32,464 nucleotides of DNA from Globomyces pollinis-pini (Eukaryota > Chytridiomycota > Chytridiomycetes > Rhizophydiales > Globomycetaceae). Positions 1-7,878 of this stretch are shown here, piece after piece. The notes beneath the pieces were generated by a model that was not told the origin of the DNA, did not search any database, and was given only the letters and a program-made list of their open reading frames with translations. Made by a program: the position numbers and the translations under genes. How positions within the stretch are numbered: position 1 is the stretch's first letter; each line of letters begins with the position of its first letter. The stretch lies in contig MU621287.1 of the NCBI GenBank assembly GCA_025399215.1, forward strand, positions 1 through 32,464, given 5' to 3'.

Positions 1-1
1 T

Positions 2-208
2 CTGAACGATCGACTTTCAGAATACTATTCTGAATACCCTCCACTAAATGCTGATGTGACTTACAGATATTTCTCTGATGCTCCAATTGACTTGTCACCT
101 TATATTTCTGAATATGAAGCATTGGATACATCTTACCTTTGCTACGCTGACTTTTCTTCATATACCGAGCATTCAAGACCCCCTTCCTCTTCAGCCGAAA
201 CGTATTAA
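2..208 (+). CDS. C-terminal end of an unidentified protein (5' truncated by window edge)
   Basis: The second reading frame is open from the window edge to a TAA at 206-208, giving the last 68 residues of a protein that starts outside the window. The segment is rich in Tyr, Ser, Pro and Asp (for example YISEYEALDTSYLCY, then a Ser/Pro-rich end). It looks like a disordered cytoplasmic tail rather than a folded enzyme. No membrane segment or catalytic motif lies in the visible part. The composition resembles the tails of the two six-cysteine membrane proteins at 25.4-27.7 kb, but I see no alignable motif, so that link is only a guess. A degenerate copy of its 3' end seems to lie near 1230-1300. 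The function is unknown. Confidence 0.55.
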   Translation: MNDRLSEYYSEYPPLNADVTYRYFSDAPIDLSPYISEYEALDTSYLCYADFSSYTEHSRPPSSSAETY

Positions 209-435
209 CTACAATGGTAAGTTAAATTGTGGATCACCTTTGAATAGATCCGAACTTATAATATATATAGTACAATAAACATGATTTTTTACTTGATTTT
301 GAAATCCAGATAGATAATCCAAAGCAATAACAAAGCACAAAAAGACTCGTAATTCATCTATGAATGCATCATCAGAGTCCCGTGGGCAACACTCGAGTAG
401 ACGAAATCAATATCGCATTAAAATGTAATAATATA

Positions 436-711
436 TTTATTAATGGCTTAGATGTCACACCGTTGAATTCCTCCGTGTCAAGTGTCAGCTCAGATTCACA
501 AGTATCACCACCAAGGACTCCATTCAGTGAACTTTCTGCAGGGACAGTATACGATGTGGTCAAAGAGAATTCATTGTTGAATTGGAAAAGGATTTACCAC
601 ATCGTTTAGTGTCGCTGCAGAAAGTTTACTGAATGGAGTCCTTGGTGGTGATCCGAGCTGACACTTGACACGGAGGAATTCAACAGTGTGACATCTAAGC
701 CATTAATAAAA
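436..711. repeat. Long inverted repeat (foldback), arms of about 120 bp
   Basis: The left arm (436-560) and right arm (596-711) are near-perfect reverse complements, with a 35-nt spacer at 561-595. Matching runs include TTAATGGCTTAGATGTCACA, then GTTGAATTCCTCCGTGTCAA, then CAAGGACTCCATTCAGT. The right arm lacks about 9-12 nt in the middle and has scattered substitutions. One strand of the left arm can be read as a Ser/Pro-rich peptide (SSVSSVSSDSQVSPPRTP), so the arm may derive from coding sequence that was duplicated in inverted orientation. I see no terminal target-site duplication and no transposase. Confidence 0.85.
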
Positions 712-1591
712 GTATCATCACTGTTTTAACAATGAAATTATCGCATTCCACATTCTTTTTCTGTAGCAGTCTTGAGAGATTCAGTTGACCGACTTTCGAT
801 TACTTTGTTTTCCTTTAAACAGAAGGTATCTTTGGGTTAAGGTTCTTTTGAATGAAGGCGGACACTATCACCTTAGGTATACTACGATATACTACAATTA
901 GGAATGATTTCATACCCGTTCTTCATCAGCACGACCACCAATTAAATGGCTGGTTTTGATAATCGAATAGATCGTAAATCATATTCAGGTTCATCATTGC
1001 AAAACACATCGATACGTTGGGGTGTTCGGTGGTAATACACGCTTATTTTGATTTTCTAAATTACAGTTATTTTATATGAATAACATATTGAAGAAATATG
1101 GAGCTATTTATTGTAGAATATAGTATATTCTATGTATATTCAATATACATAATGCATGATGCATTAATGGTTTGAGTTGCTTGTTGCATTAATCTACATA
1201 GTCAAGAACTCGTTAGTTTCTGACCATATGCGAGTGGATACAACTTACCTTCTTTCATCATAGTTTACAAGGCCTCTTCCTCTACAGCTGTATATTTAGT
1301 GATTCATACGTTGATAAACGTCAGATTAGATTGATGTCAAGCAGTTCGGAGAAGTATTGGTATCGATACAGGGAAGGAGATTTTACTCAGCGTTTCTATT
1401 TGCATTGCTTGATTTGGTCAACTAAATCGCTCAAGACTTGCTACAGAAAAGGTGCCTAGAACGCGATTTTCTCTGTCAGAATATAATTTCTGTAAGAACT
1501 CGAAGATATTTATGTATACAAAAAGTCATTGATAAGGTTTTTGAGGTTTAGCTGAGTGATAATTTTATTTAAAGTTTAAGTAAGTATTGTA
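712..1591. other. Gene-poor stretch with decayed fragments
   Basis: No intact gene is visible. At 946-1035 (plus) a 29-codon open stretch begins MAGFDNRIDRKSYSGSS, and the opposite strand of the same segment is also open and protein-like, so the coding strand is unclear. The rest is AT-rich with no long frames, RNA gene or tandem repeat that I can support. It reads as eroded gene sequence downstream of the truncated gene at the left edge. Confidence 0.4.
1231..1300 (+). pseudogene. Degenerate copy of the 3' end of the left-edge gene
   Basis: The stretch GTGGATACAACTTACCT, then TCTTTCATCATAGTTTAC, then CCTCTTCCTCTACAGC follows the order of TTGGATACATCTTACCT, TTTTCTTCATATACCGAG and CCTTCCTCTTCAGCC at 131-197. 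Small deletions and substitutions interrupt the frame. A second, weaker resemblance to positions 4-35 lies at 1459-1492. These look like relics of a duplicated gene rather than functional sequence. The alignment was made by eye. Confidence 0.4.
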
Positions 1592-2393
1592 TCATTTTTC
1601 AATTAAACCAGTAAGTACAACATCATTTCCAAAACTGTGCCATTTAGGATTCTTTAAATTAGTTATCTGATCACTCGTGTTTAAAATTGAGTTCGTTGTG
1701 CATGTTGAATGTATTCCACCTTTTACATAAACAGGTGCTATCGTCACGATTAGTTCATCCACTGGTAATTCTTTAGAGTTAACAAACTCTTGAATGATTT
1801 TGGCACCACTTTATAATCAGGAGATGTTAATAATTACCCTTCAACCATAATTGAGTCAATTCCAAAAGATTTTAAAATAAGAAATGATTCGGCGAGATTG
1901 ATATGTGTCCCTTTAAGAGGCAATTCAACAATAGTAAATCCTGCATTTTGAAATCTTTTTACAACTGTTGGATCTTCATGTTTTTTAGTTAATATGATTG
2001 GATTTCTATTTTGAAAACTATCGATTGGACATTTCAAATTTGTATCCACAATGATTGGACGAGGATGTTTTGGAGTGAAAGGAACTGTTGAAGGATCTAC
2101 AAGAATAACTTAATTGAAAGAATATACAAACCAGACTTAATAAAACGTGTAGTTAGAGAAGGTTTATCACATAATACAGTAGCAACACCGATTAGAATAG
2201 CATCTCTAGTTTGACGAATAGCATGCGTTAAAATCAAAGATTCATTTCCTGATAATAATAGTTGTTTACCAGGGATAGAAATAAACCCGTCTAATGATTG
2301 AGCGTAAGTTAATGTGATCCATGGTCTATCCGGTATAACTCTTTTCTGAATGATGTTATATGATAGGATTTCATACTCTTCAACAGTTCCCAT
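1592..2393 (-). CDS. RIB7: Riboflavin biosynthesis reductase (RIB7 / RibD C-terminal family)
   Basis: Model: complement of 2132-2393, 1838-2108 and 1592-1808, with introns of 23 nt (2109-2131) and 29 nt (1809-1837); 249 residues. This enzyme reduces the ribosylamino-pyrimidinone phosphate intermediate with NADPH in the fungal riboflavin pathway, in the cytosol. Family hallmarks in order: RPWITLTYAQSLDG near the N-terminus, a GNES plus HAIR stretch, DAILIGVATVLCDKPSLTTR (the nucleotide-binding region), PRPIIVDTNLKCP, GFTIVELPLKG, and FGIDSIMVEGGA followed by APVYVKGG at the C-terminus. VEGG is restored only when the 29-nt intron is removed, which supports the splice. The length fits yeast RIB7 (about 244). 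Its start codon lies 32 bp from that of the BLOC-1 homologue on the other strand. Confidence 0.88.
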
Positions 2394-2425
2394 TAATTTT
2401 TTTTGTCAAACTTTTACAGGATATC
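2394..2425. promoter_or_regulatory. 32-bp divergent start-to-start interval
   Basis: Only 32 bp separate the ATG of RIB7 (minus, 2393) from the ATG of the BLOC-1 subunit 1 homologue (plus, 2426). It contains a T-run and an AT-rich core but no TATA box. Either the two share a very compact bidirectional promoter, or each transcript starts inside the other gene. Confidence 0.5.
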
Positions 2426-2846
2426 ATGAACATTTTCAAGAAATCGAATCCCAGTCAAGACAAAGAAAAGCAAAAATTAGGTTTTAATGGTTTTGGATTA
2501 ACGGTAGAATATTTAAAAACAACAGCAAAGATGGACTTGAATTCTTTTGTAGATCAAGAATTATTTAAAGAATCAAGTCAATTGTAACTCGATTGTTGTT
2601 AATCAAAAGAGTTCAACATTCATTTATATTAGAAAAAGAAATTGAAGTGGAATTATCAAAGTTATCAAATCAACTAGAAATATTCAATAAACAATCAAAT
2701 GATTGGATAGCATTGGAAAAAAGTTTGAATGCTGCTGTAAAGGTTTGATGTAATTGTTGTTAATATCTTAGGAATTGGGTGATTTACCTCATTTTACAAA
2801 GCTTATTGAAAGAGACATTCAAGAAATTTGTCTAACATTAAAATAA
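2426..2846 (+). CDS. BLOC1S1: BLOC-1 subunit 1 (BLOC1S1/GCN5L1-like)
   Basis: Model: join 2426-2583, 2610-2742 and 2772-2846, with introns of 26 nt (2584-2609) and 29 nt (2743-2771); 121 residues. BLOC-1 subunit 1 is a small coiled-coil protein of the endosomal/lysosomal BLOC-1 and BORC complexes. The match to the family is in the second half: a helix with LEKEIEVELSKLSNQLEIF, then NKQSNDWIALEKSLNAAVKE, LGDLPHFTKLIERDI and a short LTLK end. This parallels the animal pattern of QTGQWIxxVExFNxALKEIGDVENWARSIExDM. Frame continuity needs both introns. The first 50 residues are less recognisable. The upstream in-frame ATG at 2360 lies inside RIB7, so I chose 2426. Length fits the family (about 125). 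Confidence 0.78.
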
Positions 2847-3116
2847 TTTACGTATCACTATAAAATTTGAATTTTAATGAGGCACAAGTTATTGATGTTG
2901 GCTTACATGAATCATTAAATCGGGTACTATCATGTGTGGGTTATGGAAAACCATCTCATTAGGCTTTCATTAAATGGGCAGTTGAGTATCCCTATAAGAT
3001 CTAAGTTTTACTAGGGTTTTATGCGAATAGTTATCTTTAGTAATCTATATCGCGTCGTTAATTATTCTGAAAGGCCATTTTAATTTTAATTCAAATCTTT
3101 TATTAGTCTGAACTAC
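2847..3116. other. Convergent intergenic region
   Basis: This is the 3' interval between the BLOC-1 homologue (plus) and the arginine kinase (minus). It is AT-rich, and I see no frame, repeat or RNA structure that I can support. Confidence 0.5.
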
Positions 3117-4452
3117 TTAGGATTTAAGACAAAGAAATGCCCATAGTGCACCAGATGCTGCTAGAGCATAAGGCATTGCTTGTTTGATTTGATTTGGTCC
3201 AGCAGGGACATTCTTATGAGAATCCTTATTAGCAACTTTGACAACAGCAGTGGATTTGAGTAATGGCTTTTGACCACCAGCAGTCTTTTCAGCTTGCAAC
3301 AAGTTTCGAATACCTTCATAAAGGTTACAAATAATGTTTGCTTCTTCAATCATCAATCGAGCGGATGGAGAGATATCAACGGTACCATCAGCACCAATTG
3401 GGGTATGTTCACCTCCAAGCCCACGTACAGATAAACCTAATGGTTTACAGACTGCTTTTGCTTTAGCATCACTTCCATCTGAGGTCAAGTTTGGTAACTT
3501 AACATGGACAGAGGCACGCATACCAGTTCCTAGATTGGTTGGGCAACTAGTGACGAATCCATAGTTCTTGGATCTTGCAAATTTGTCTGCATATTTTTCT
3601 ACGACAACACTGGCATTCTTGAGTCGATCAAATACTTCATTAAGAACTGTACCAGTTTTCATACACATGATACGTAAATGATCTTCTTCACCAACCCAGA
3701 CAATGAATTCACGGTCATTGGAAACGTAACACCCTCTTCCGTATGGCCAGTTAGATGAGATACCAGCACTGTTCAAGTATTTATCATCAGCCATATCTTT
3801 GAACATGATATGATCTTTGACTAATTTGGCATATTCAAGATCAGTGATTTTGAAAGGACTTCCAGGGGTAAGGGAATAATAGTTTCCTCCGAAAGCTGGA
3901 TCAGCCATTAGCTTTTTGAATGCATTAACCATGGTAGCTTCCATTTTAACACGGTCATCTTTAGTCATTGCACCAGGAAGTGGGAAAGATGCCAAGTTAC
4001 GTCCAACACGAACTCGCATACTCGTTTTACCCAATCCAAGCTTGGTGAGGTCTAATTTACCATCTTCACAACCAAGTTGGTTCAATTTATCTTGTTGAGT
4101 TGATAAATCCCAGTTGGTAATGTGATTGATTTTTCCTGGAATTTTGTGATAATCTTTAATGACTTTGGAAAAGTATTCGGTAAAGACTAACATGTTATAC
4201 AGTTTTTAAATTACCATCATAATCATCTGGAGACATAGCATACATACCTAAACCAGAGTCTTTGTTTTCAGCACCTGATTTGCAGATCTTTGCAAGTCTA
4301 GTTTGGAGCTCAGATGGTAAGTTACGATAATAATTGGCATCAAAGTGTTTTGCCATCAAGTTATCAGGATGAGAAGTTTTACATGCCATGATCTCATTGA
4401 TGATCAATGCATTTCCTTGAGCAGATTCTGTTCCATTTCGTGAGCGGGACAT
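3117..4452 (-). CDS. Arginine kinase (ATP:guanido phosphotransferase) with hydrophobic C-terminal tail
   Basis: Model: complement of 4215-4452 and 3117-4186, with a 28-nt intron (4187-4214); 435 residues. It transfers phosphate between ATP and a guanidino compound as an energy buffer. The family is certain: SMRVRVGRNL (136-145), WVGEEDHLRIMCMKTG (244-259, carrying the catalytic Glu), CPTNLGTGMRASVH (active-site Cys294) and RGLGGEHT (Glu339 of the flexible loop). The substrate loop DSGLGMYA (65-72) resembles arginine kinases (SGVGIYA) more than creatine kinases. Splicing restores DDYDVFTEYFSKVIKDYH, the expected N-domain block; without it a stop and frame change fall there. The usual fold ends near residue 380. 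Here about 55 more residues follow, with a linker and a hydrophobic run at 418-433 (PYALAASGALWAFLCL) before a final Lys-Ser, which looks like a tail anchor. Confidence 0.93.
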
Positions 4453-4490
4453 TTCGGTATATTAATTGGTTACTGAGCGATGTGGAGGGA

Positions 4491-4497
4491 TTATATA
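4491..4497 (-). promoter_or_regulatory. TATA box of arginine kinase gene
   Basis: TATATAA on the minus strand lies about 45 nt upstream of the start codon at 4452. Several other genes in the window have a TATA box at a similarly short distance, implying very short 5' leaders. Confidence 0.5.
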
Positions 4498-4864
4498 TCT
4501 TTTTGGAGGTGTAGAGGCGCGTTGTTTTTGTATCCATGGGTCGATATATTGAACCCAAAAATGGGTCCGTGTGATCGTTATCATTGATAAAGTAATAGAA
4601 TAGTTATACCAACATTTGTTACAACGTTACAGTGATTGATGAGTAGGCAGTTACAAGAAATGCTAATAATCTTGTACTCCATAATTAAGTGTAAATTAGT
4701 ATAACATCAGTTGCTTTCGATTTCTTTTCTACATCTATTACCAGACTGTACATGTTAGCCTAACAGTTACGTATATAAATATAACACTCCTGTGAATGAC
4801 ATCACCAATGAAACACAAATGTGACACTACCGAATTTTATTAGCAATACTCAATGTTTTAGGTT

Positions 4865-5249
4865 TTAATCATCCTGTTTCCTAGGATCATTTCCTTGCAA
4901 TTGTTCAAAGCAACTTTTAATCCCATTCACAAAGTTTTCAAGCTTTTGTTGTCTAACACCTAAGTATACATTAATTTAGATATATATACGTTGTTCAACT
5001 TCATGAGATGTAATCAATTGATACAACTTTGTCAATTTGAGATACGATTGATCTTGATAATCTTGAAAGTGAGATGAGTTTAGATATTCATAGATAGAAG
5101 TTAAAAGGTCCATGATCTGACTCCGAACGGCTATAAAGTCAAAGCAAAGTACGAATACCATCATAATCAGCATTTTGTTTTTCCAAATGATTTGTTAGTT
5201 TATCACTAATATCTTTGAAGTTCAATGGTTGTGGAGGATTTAAAGTCAT
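4865..5249 (-). CDS. Small helical protein, unrecognised
   Basis: Model: complement of 5159-5249, 4990-5130 and 4865-4959, with introns of 28 nt (5131-5158) and 30 nt (4960-4989); 108 residues. Splicing gives one continuous frame from MTLNPPQPLNFKDISDKL through SQIMDLLTSIYEYLN and KLTKLYQLITSHEVEQR to KLENFVNGIKSCFEQLQ and a polar end. The protein is soluble, mostly charged amphipathic helix, and could be a coiled-coil subunit of a larger complex. I do not recognise the family. Both introns have normal GT/AG ends and AT-rich bodies. It lies upstream of the arginine kinase on the same strand and is divergent from the first fungalysin gene. Confidence 0.7.
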
Positions 5250-5528
5250 TTGAAAACTTTATTTTTAACTTTATCATCTCAGTTTCTAACCTAAATAAAA
5301 AATTGAACACCAAAACTAACGATTTATTTAAATCGGAAATCGGTAACACTCCCCCAATCTTTTACTTGGTCACGTAACAACTTGTACACAACAAAGCGTT
5401 CATTAGTCATAAACTAGGAACGATCTAATTCACTTGTTGCTTCTTGTTTCAGCGTCACTTCACCACCCTTTGATTCCCTTGATTTAGAGCCTCGCAAAAG
5501 CCTATTCACCGCAATAATGACGATTACC

Positions 5529-5535
5529 TATAAAT
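5529..5535 (+). promoter_or_regulatory. TATA box of fungalysin gene 1
   Basis: TATAAAT lies 43 nt upstream of the start codon at 5572, in the 322-bp divergent region 5250-5571 shared with the small helical protein. I see nothing else that I can support in that interval. Confidence 0.5.
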
Positions 5536-5571
5536 TCAATCAAATATTCAAACCCTTTTTTAAATTAATTT

Positions 5572-7536
5572 ATGTATTATAACTCTCTTGTATTTTTATT
5601 GGCTACTGCTTCAGCGTTTGTGGCAGAATCTCCATCCGATAGGAAATCACTCAGTCAGCAAAGAACTAGTACTTGGCCTCTGTTTTATTCCCCTCAAACT
5701 CAATTCCAATCTTTCCAAAATAATGCCTCTTCCGCTAGCTTAAATGCGGATGTATTGAAACAAAAATCTGTTGATTGGGTTACCAATAATTTGGCAATGG
5801 CAAAGGGTGATGAAATCACTGTTCGCAATAGGTATATTTTAAGCAAATCTAATGTTAGTTTCCTTGATGCTTCAACTGGTCTTTATCATTGCTATATGGC
5901 TAAAAAATCTCAAGGTTTGGAAATTGTAAATTCTCTCGTCTCTCTCACCATGGACAAAGCCGGTAACGTCATCTCTCAAGGGAACTCTTGGGTGAAAACT
6001 GATGGTTCTGCGAAACTTGTAAAACGCGGTGAAGGTTTATCTTGTACTGGAGCTATTGCTTCAATAGGTGCCAATCTTGGTGCTCAAGTTAATCAAAATC
6101 AATGGAAGGTTACCACGGAAGGAGGCAAGACTACTTTAAATGGAGTTCAGTTTTCAGGTGTCCCAGTGACTTGTGAAGAGAAGTTATACCAAACTGCCTC
6201 CAGTCTCAAGCAAGTGATGGATGTGACTCTATTGACGGGACCACAATATCTGAATGTGATGGTTGACAAGAGTAGTGGTAAAATACTTGGTGCTGCAGAT
6301 TGGACATCTCACCTTGCGATAAAAAATGACCGACTTGAGAAACGACAAGCACAAACATTTCAATACCGAGCAGTACGACTTGGTGGCCTAGATCCATCTA
6401 CCACCGCACCAGAACTGATTACAAACCCAGCCAATCCGAACACGTCCCCTCAAGGATGGCATGATAATAACAATCAAGGAGTAACAAGTGGTAATAACGT
6501 AATTGCTACAGAAAACAATGCAAATCAGCGTAACCCAGCGCAGATTGCTAACAATGGTAAAGATGCCGTCGGAACAGGACCAGGATTTACTTTTGATAAT
6601 CGTCTAAACGATAAAGTGCAAGATCCGAAACAATACACTCCTGCTTCCATCACTAATGCATTCTTTTTATCGAATTCATTCCACGATACTATGGCACTTT
6701 ATGGTTTTGATGCAGCAGCTGGAAACTTTCAAGTGAATAACTTTGGTCAAGGTGGGTTAGGAAATGATCCAGTACTAGCAGTTGTACAAGATGGTTCTGG
6801 TAAAAATAATGCACAATTTCAAACCCCACCTGATGGTCAACCAGGGATAATGAAAATGTTTATTTTTGACTCAAGGAATGGTGCTCCACAAGATCGAGAT
6901 GGTGCACTTGAAAATGCTGTAGTTCTACACGAATTGACACACGGGTTGTCTAGTCGATTGACTGGTGGAAACAGACAAGCTAATTGTCTACAAAGTTTAG
7001 AATCAGGAGGACTGGGTGAAGGCTGGAGTGATATGGTTGCGGTGGCATTGGAAATGACCGCCAAGGATACCCGTAATGGGGATAAGGCTGTTGGGCAATA
7101 TGTTCTTGCGGACAAAGCAAAGGGTGTCAGATCAGTTGCCTTTTCTACTAATTTACAAACAAATCCATTGACATTTGCAGATGTACCCAAACAACCAGAA
7201 GTTCACGCGATTGGTGAAAAGTGGACTGCAATGCTGTTTGAAGTTTATTGGAACATGGTTGACAAGCTGGGATTTGATGCCAATTTCTTAAATAACAGTC
7301 AAGGTCAAGGAGGAAACACTAAATTTTTACAAGTTCTTGTCGCTGGTATGAAAATGCAACCATGTAATCCAAACTTTGTTCAAGCACGAGATGCTATTTT
7401 AGCAGCTGATCGCGCATTGAATGCGGGTGCTAATCAGTGCGAAATAGCTAAAGGATTTGCTAAGCGTGGTCTTGGTTTGAATGCCAATGCTCGAACGTTC
7501 ACGAATGATGCTACTTTACCTGCTGGTTGCCGTTAA
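5572..7536 (+). CDS. Fungalysin (M36 secreted metalloprotease), copy 1
   Basis: Secreted zinc endopeptidase made as a preproenzyme. Unspliced it is 654 residues. Removing a likely 27-nt intron (5832-5858) gives 645. Domains, in unspliced numbering: signal peptide 1 to about 18 (MYYNSLVFLLATASAFVA); FTP-type propeptide to about 256; a dibasic Lys257-Arg258 that is the likely maturation site (RLEKR then QAQTFQYR); then the catalytic domain. Zinc site: His453-Glu-Leu-Thr-His457, with the third ligand Glu483 in GEGWSD. The downstream HAIGEKW, LFEVYWNMVDKLGFD and KMQPCNPNFVQARDAI blocks are typical of M36. Length is normal and no catalytic residue is missing. It is the first of three paralogues in 12 kb. 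Its propeptide is nearly identical in DNA to copy 2, while the rest is clearly diverged. Confidence 0.95.
   Translation: MYYNSLVFLLATASAFVAESPSDRKSLSQQRTSTWPLFYSPQTQFQSFQNNASSASLNADVLKQKSVDWVTNNLAMAKGDEITVRNRYILSKSNVSFLDASTGLYHCYMAKKSQGLEIVNSLVSLTMDKAGNVISQGNSWVKTDGSAKLVKRGEGLSCTGAIASIGANLGAQVNQNQWKVTTEGGKTTLNGVQFSGVPVTCEEKLYQTASSLKQVMDVTLLTGPQYLNVMVDKSSGKILGAADWTSHLAIKNDRLEKRQAQTFQYRAVRLGGLDPSTTAPELITNPANPNTSPQGWHDNNNQGVTSGNNVIATENNANQRNPAQIANNGKDAVGTGPGFTFDNRLNDKVQDPKQYTPASITNAFFLSNSFHDTMALYGFDAAAGNFQVNNFGQGGLGNDPVLAVVQDGSGKNNAQFQTPPDGQPGIMKMFIFDSRNGAPQDRDGALENAVVLHELTHGLSSRLTGGNRQANCLQSLESGGLGEGWSDMVAVALEMTAKDTRNGDKAVGQYVLADKAKGVRSVAFSTNLQTNPLTFADVPKQPEVHAIGEKWTAMLFEVYWNMVDKLGFDANFLNNSQGQGGNTKFLQVLVAGMKMQPCNPNFVQARDAILAADRALNAGANQCEIAKGFAKRGLGLNANARTFTNDATLPAGCR
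5832..5858 (+). other. Candidate 27-nt in-frame intron in fungalysin 1
   Basis: The segment starts GTATATTT, ends CTAATGTTAG, is 27 nt long and contains no stop, so it can be read through. It sits at the same position as the 30-nt intron of copy 2, which does contain stops. Its removal converts NRY...VSFLDAS to NSFLDAS, matching the spliced copy 2. Copy 3 has no insert here. Retention would add nine residues to the propeptide. Confidence 0.75.
5859..6425 (+). repeat. Near-identical propeptide tract shared with 12070-12636
   Basis: Over 567 bp this stretch differs from 12070-12636 at only nine positions that I counted. The last 314 bp (6112-6425 against 12323-12636) are identical. Similarity drops sharply just after CTGATTACAAA and just before the intron acceptor. 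A second short patch, 6757-6824 against 12962-13029 (68 bp, two mismatches), lies in the catalytic domain. This is best explained by gene conversion. Confidence 0.9.
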
Positions 7537-7878
7537 TGATAATAAAAATGAATTTCATTGAAATATCGAAATTTTGATAGTTTAAGAAATCCAACACGAA
7601 AATTCAAGTCAATCAAAGTCCGAGACTTGTAGTCCCCGAATGAACAATTTAAGAATTGTGCTTATTGCCATCATCTGCAAACTGTTTAAAATTTATCTTC
7701 GTCTTTATTTTTAGAATGCTAATGGGTACTTTAGATTGCTTACATCCCTTTACTATATAAATACCATGTCAATAATATATTTGAAATAGAACGTACTCAA
7801 TACAGTCGTGTCGTGACGAAAGAACTCAGCCAGGTAACTAACAATAAAATTTGAAGCGAACTTGTGCTTTTCACAGAA
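7537..7878. other. Intergenic region with TATA box and short upstream ORF
   Basis: The region is 342 bp between fungalysin 1 and the HEAT/DUF4246 gene. It contains TATATAAA at 7754-7761, about 120 nt before the chosen start of the downstream gene. A seven-codon open frame (MSIIYLK) starts at 7765 just after the TATA box and could act as an upstream ORF if transcription starts before it. I see nothing else. Confidence 0.35.

Noticed and set aside
6206..6397. Identical 63-codon antisense frames at 6206-6397 and 12417-12608
   Set aside because: They look conserved only because the sense DNA of the two fungalysin propeptides is identical by conversion.
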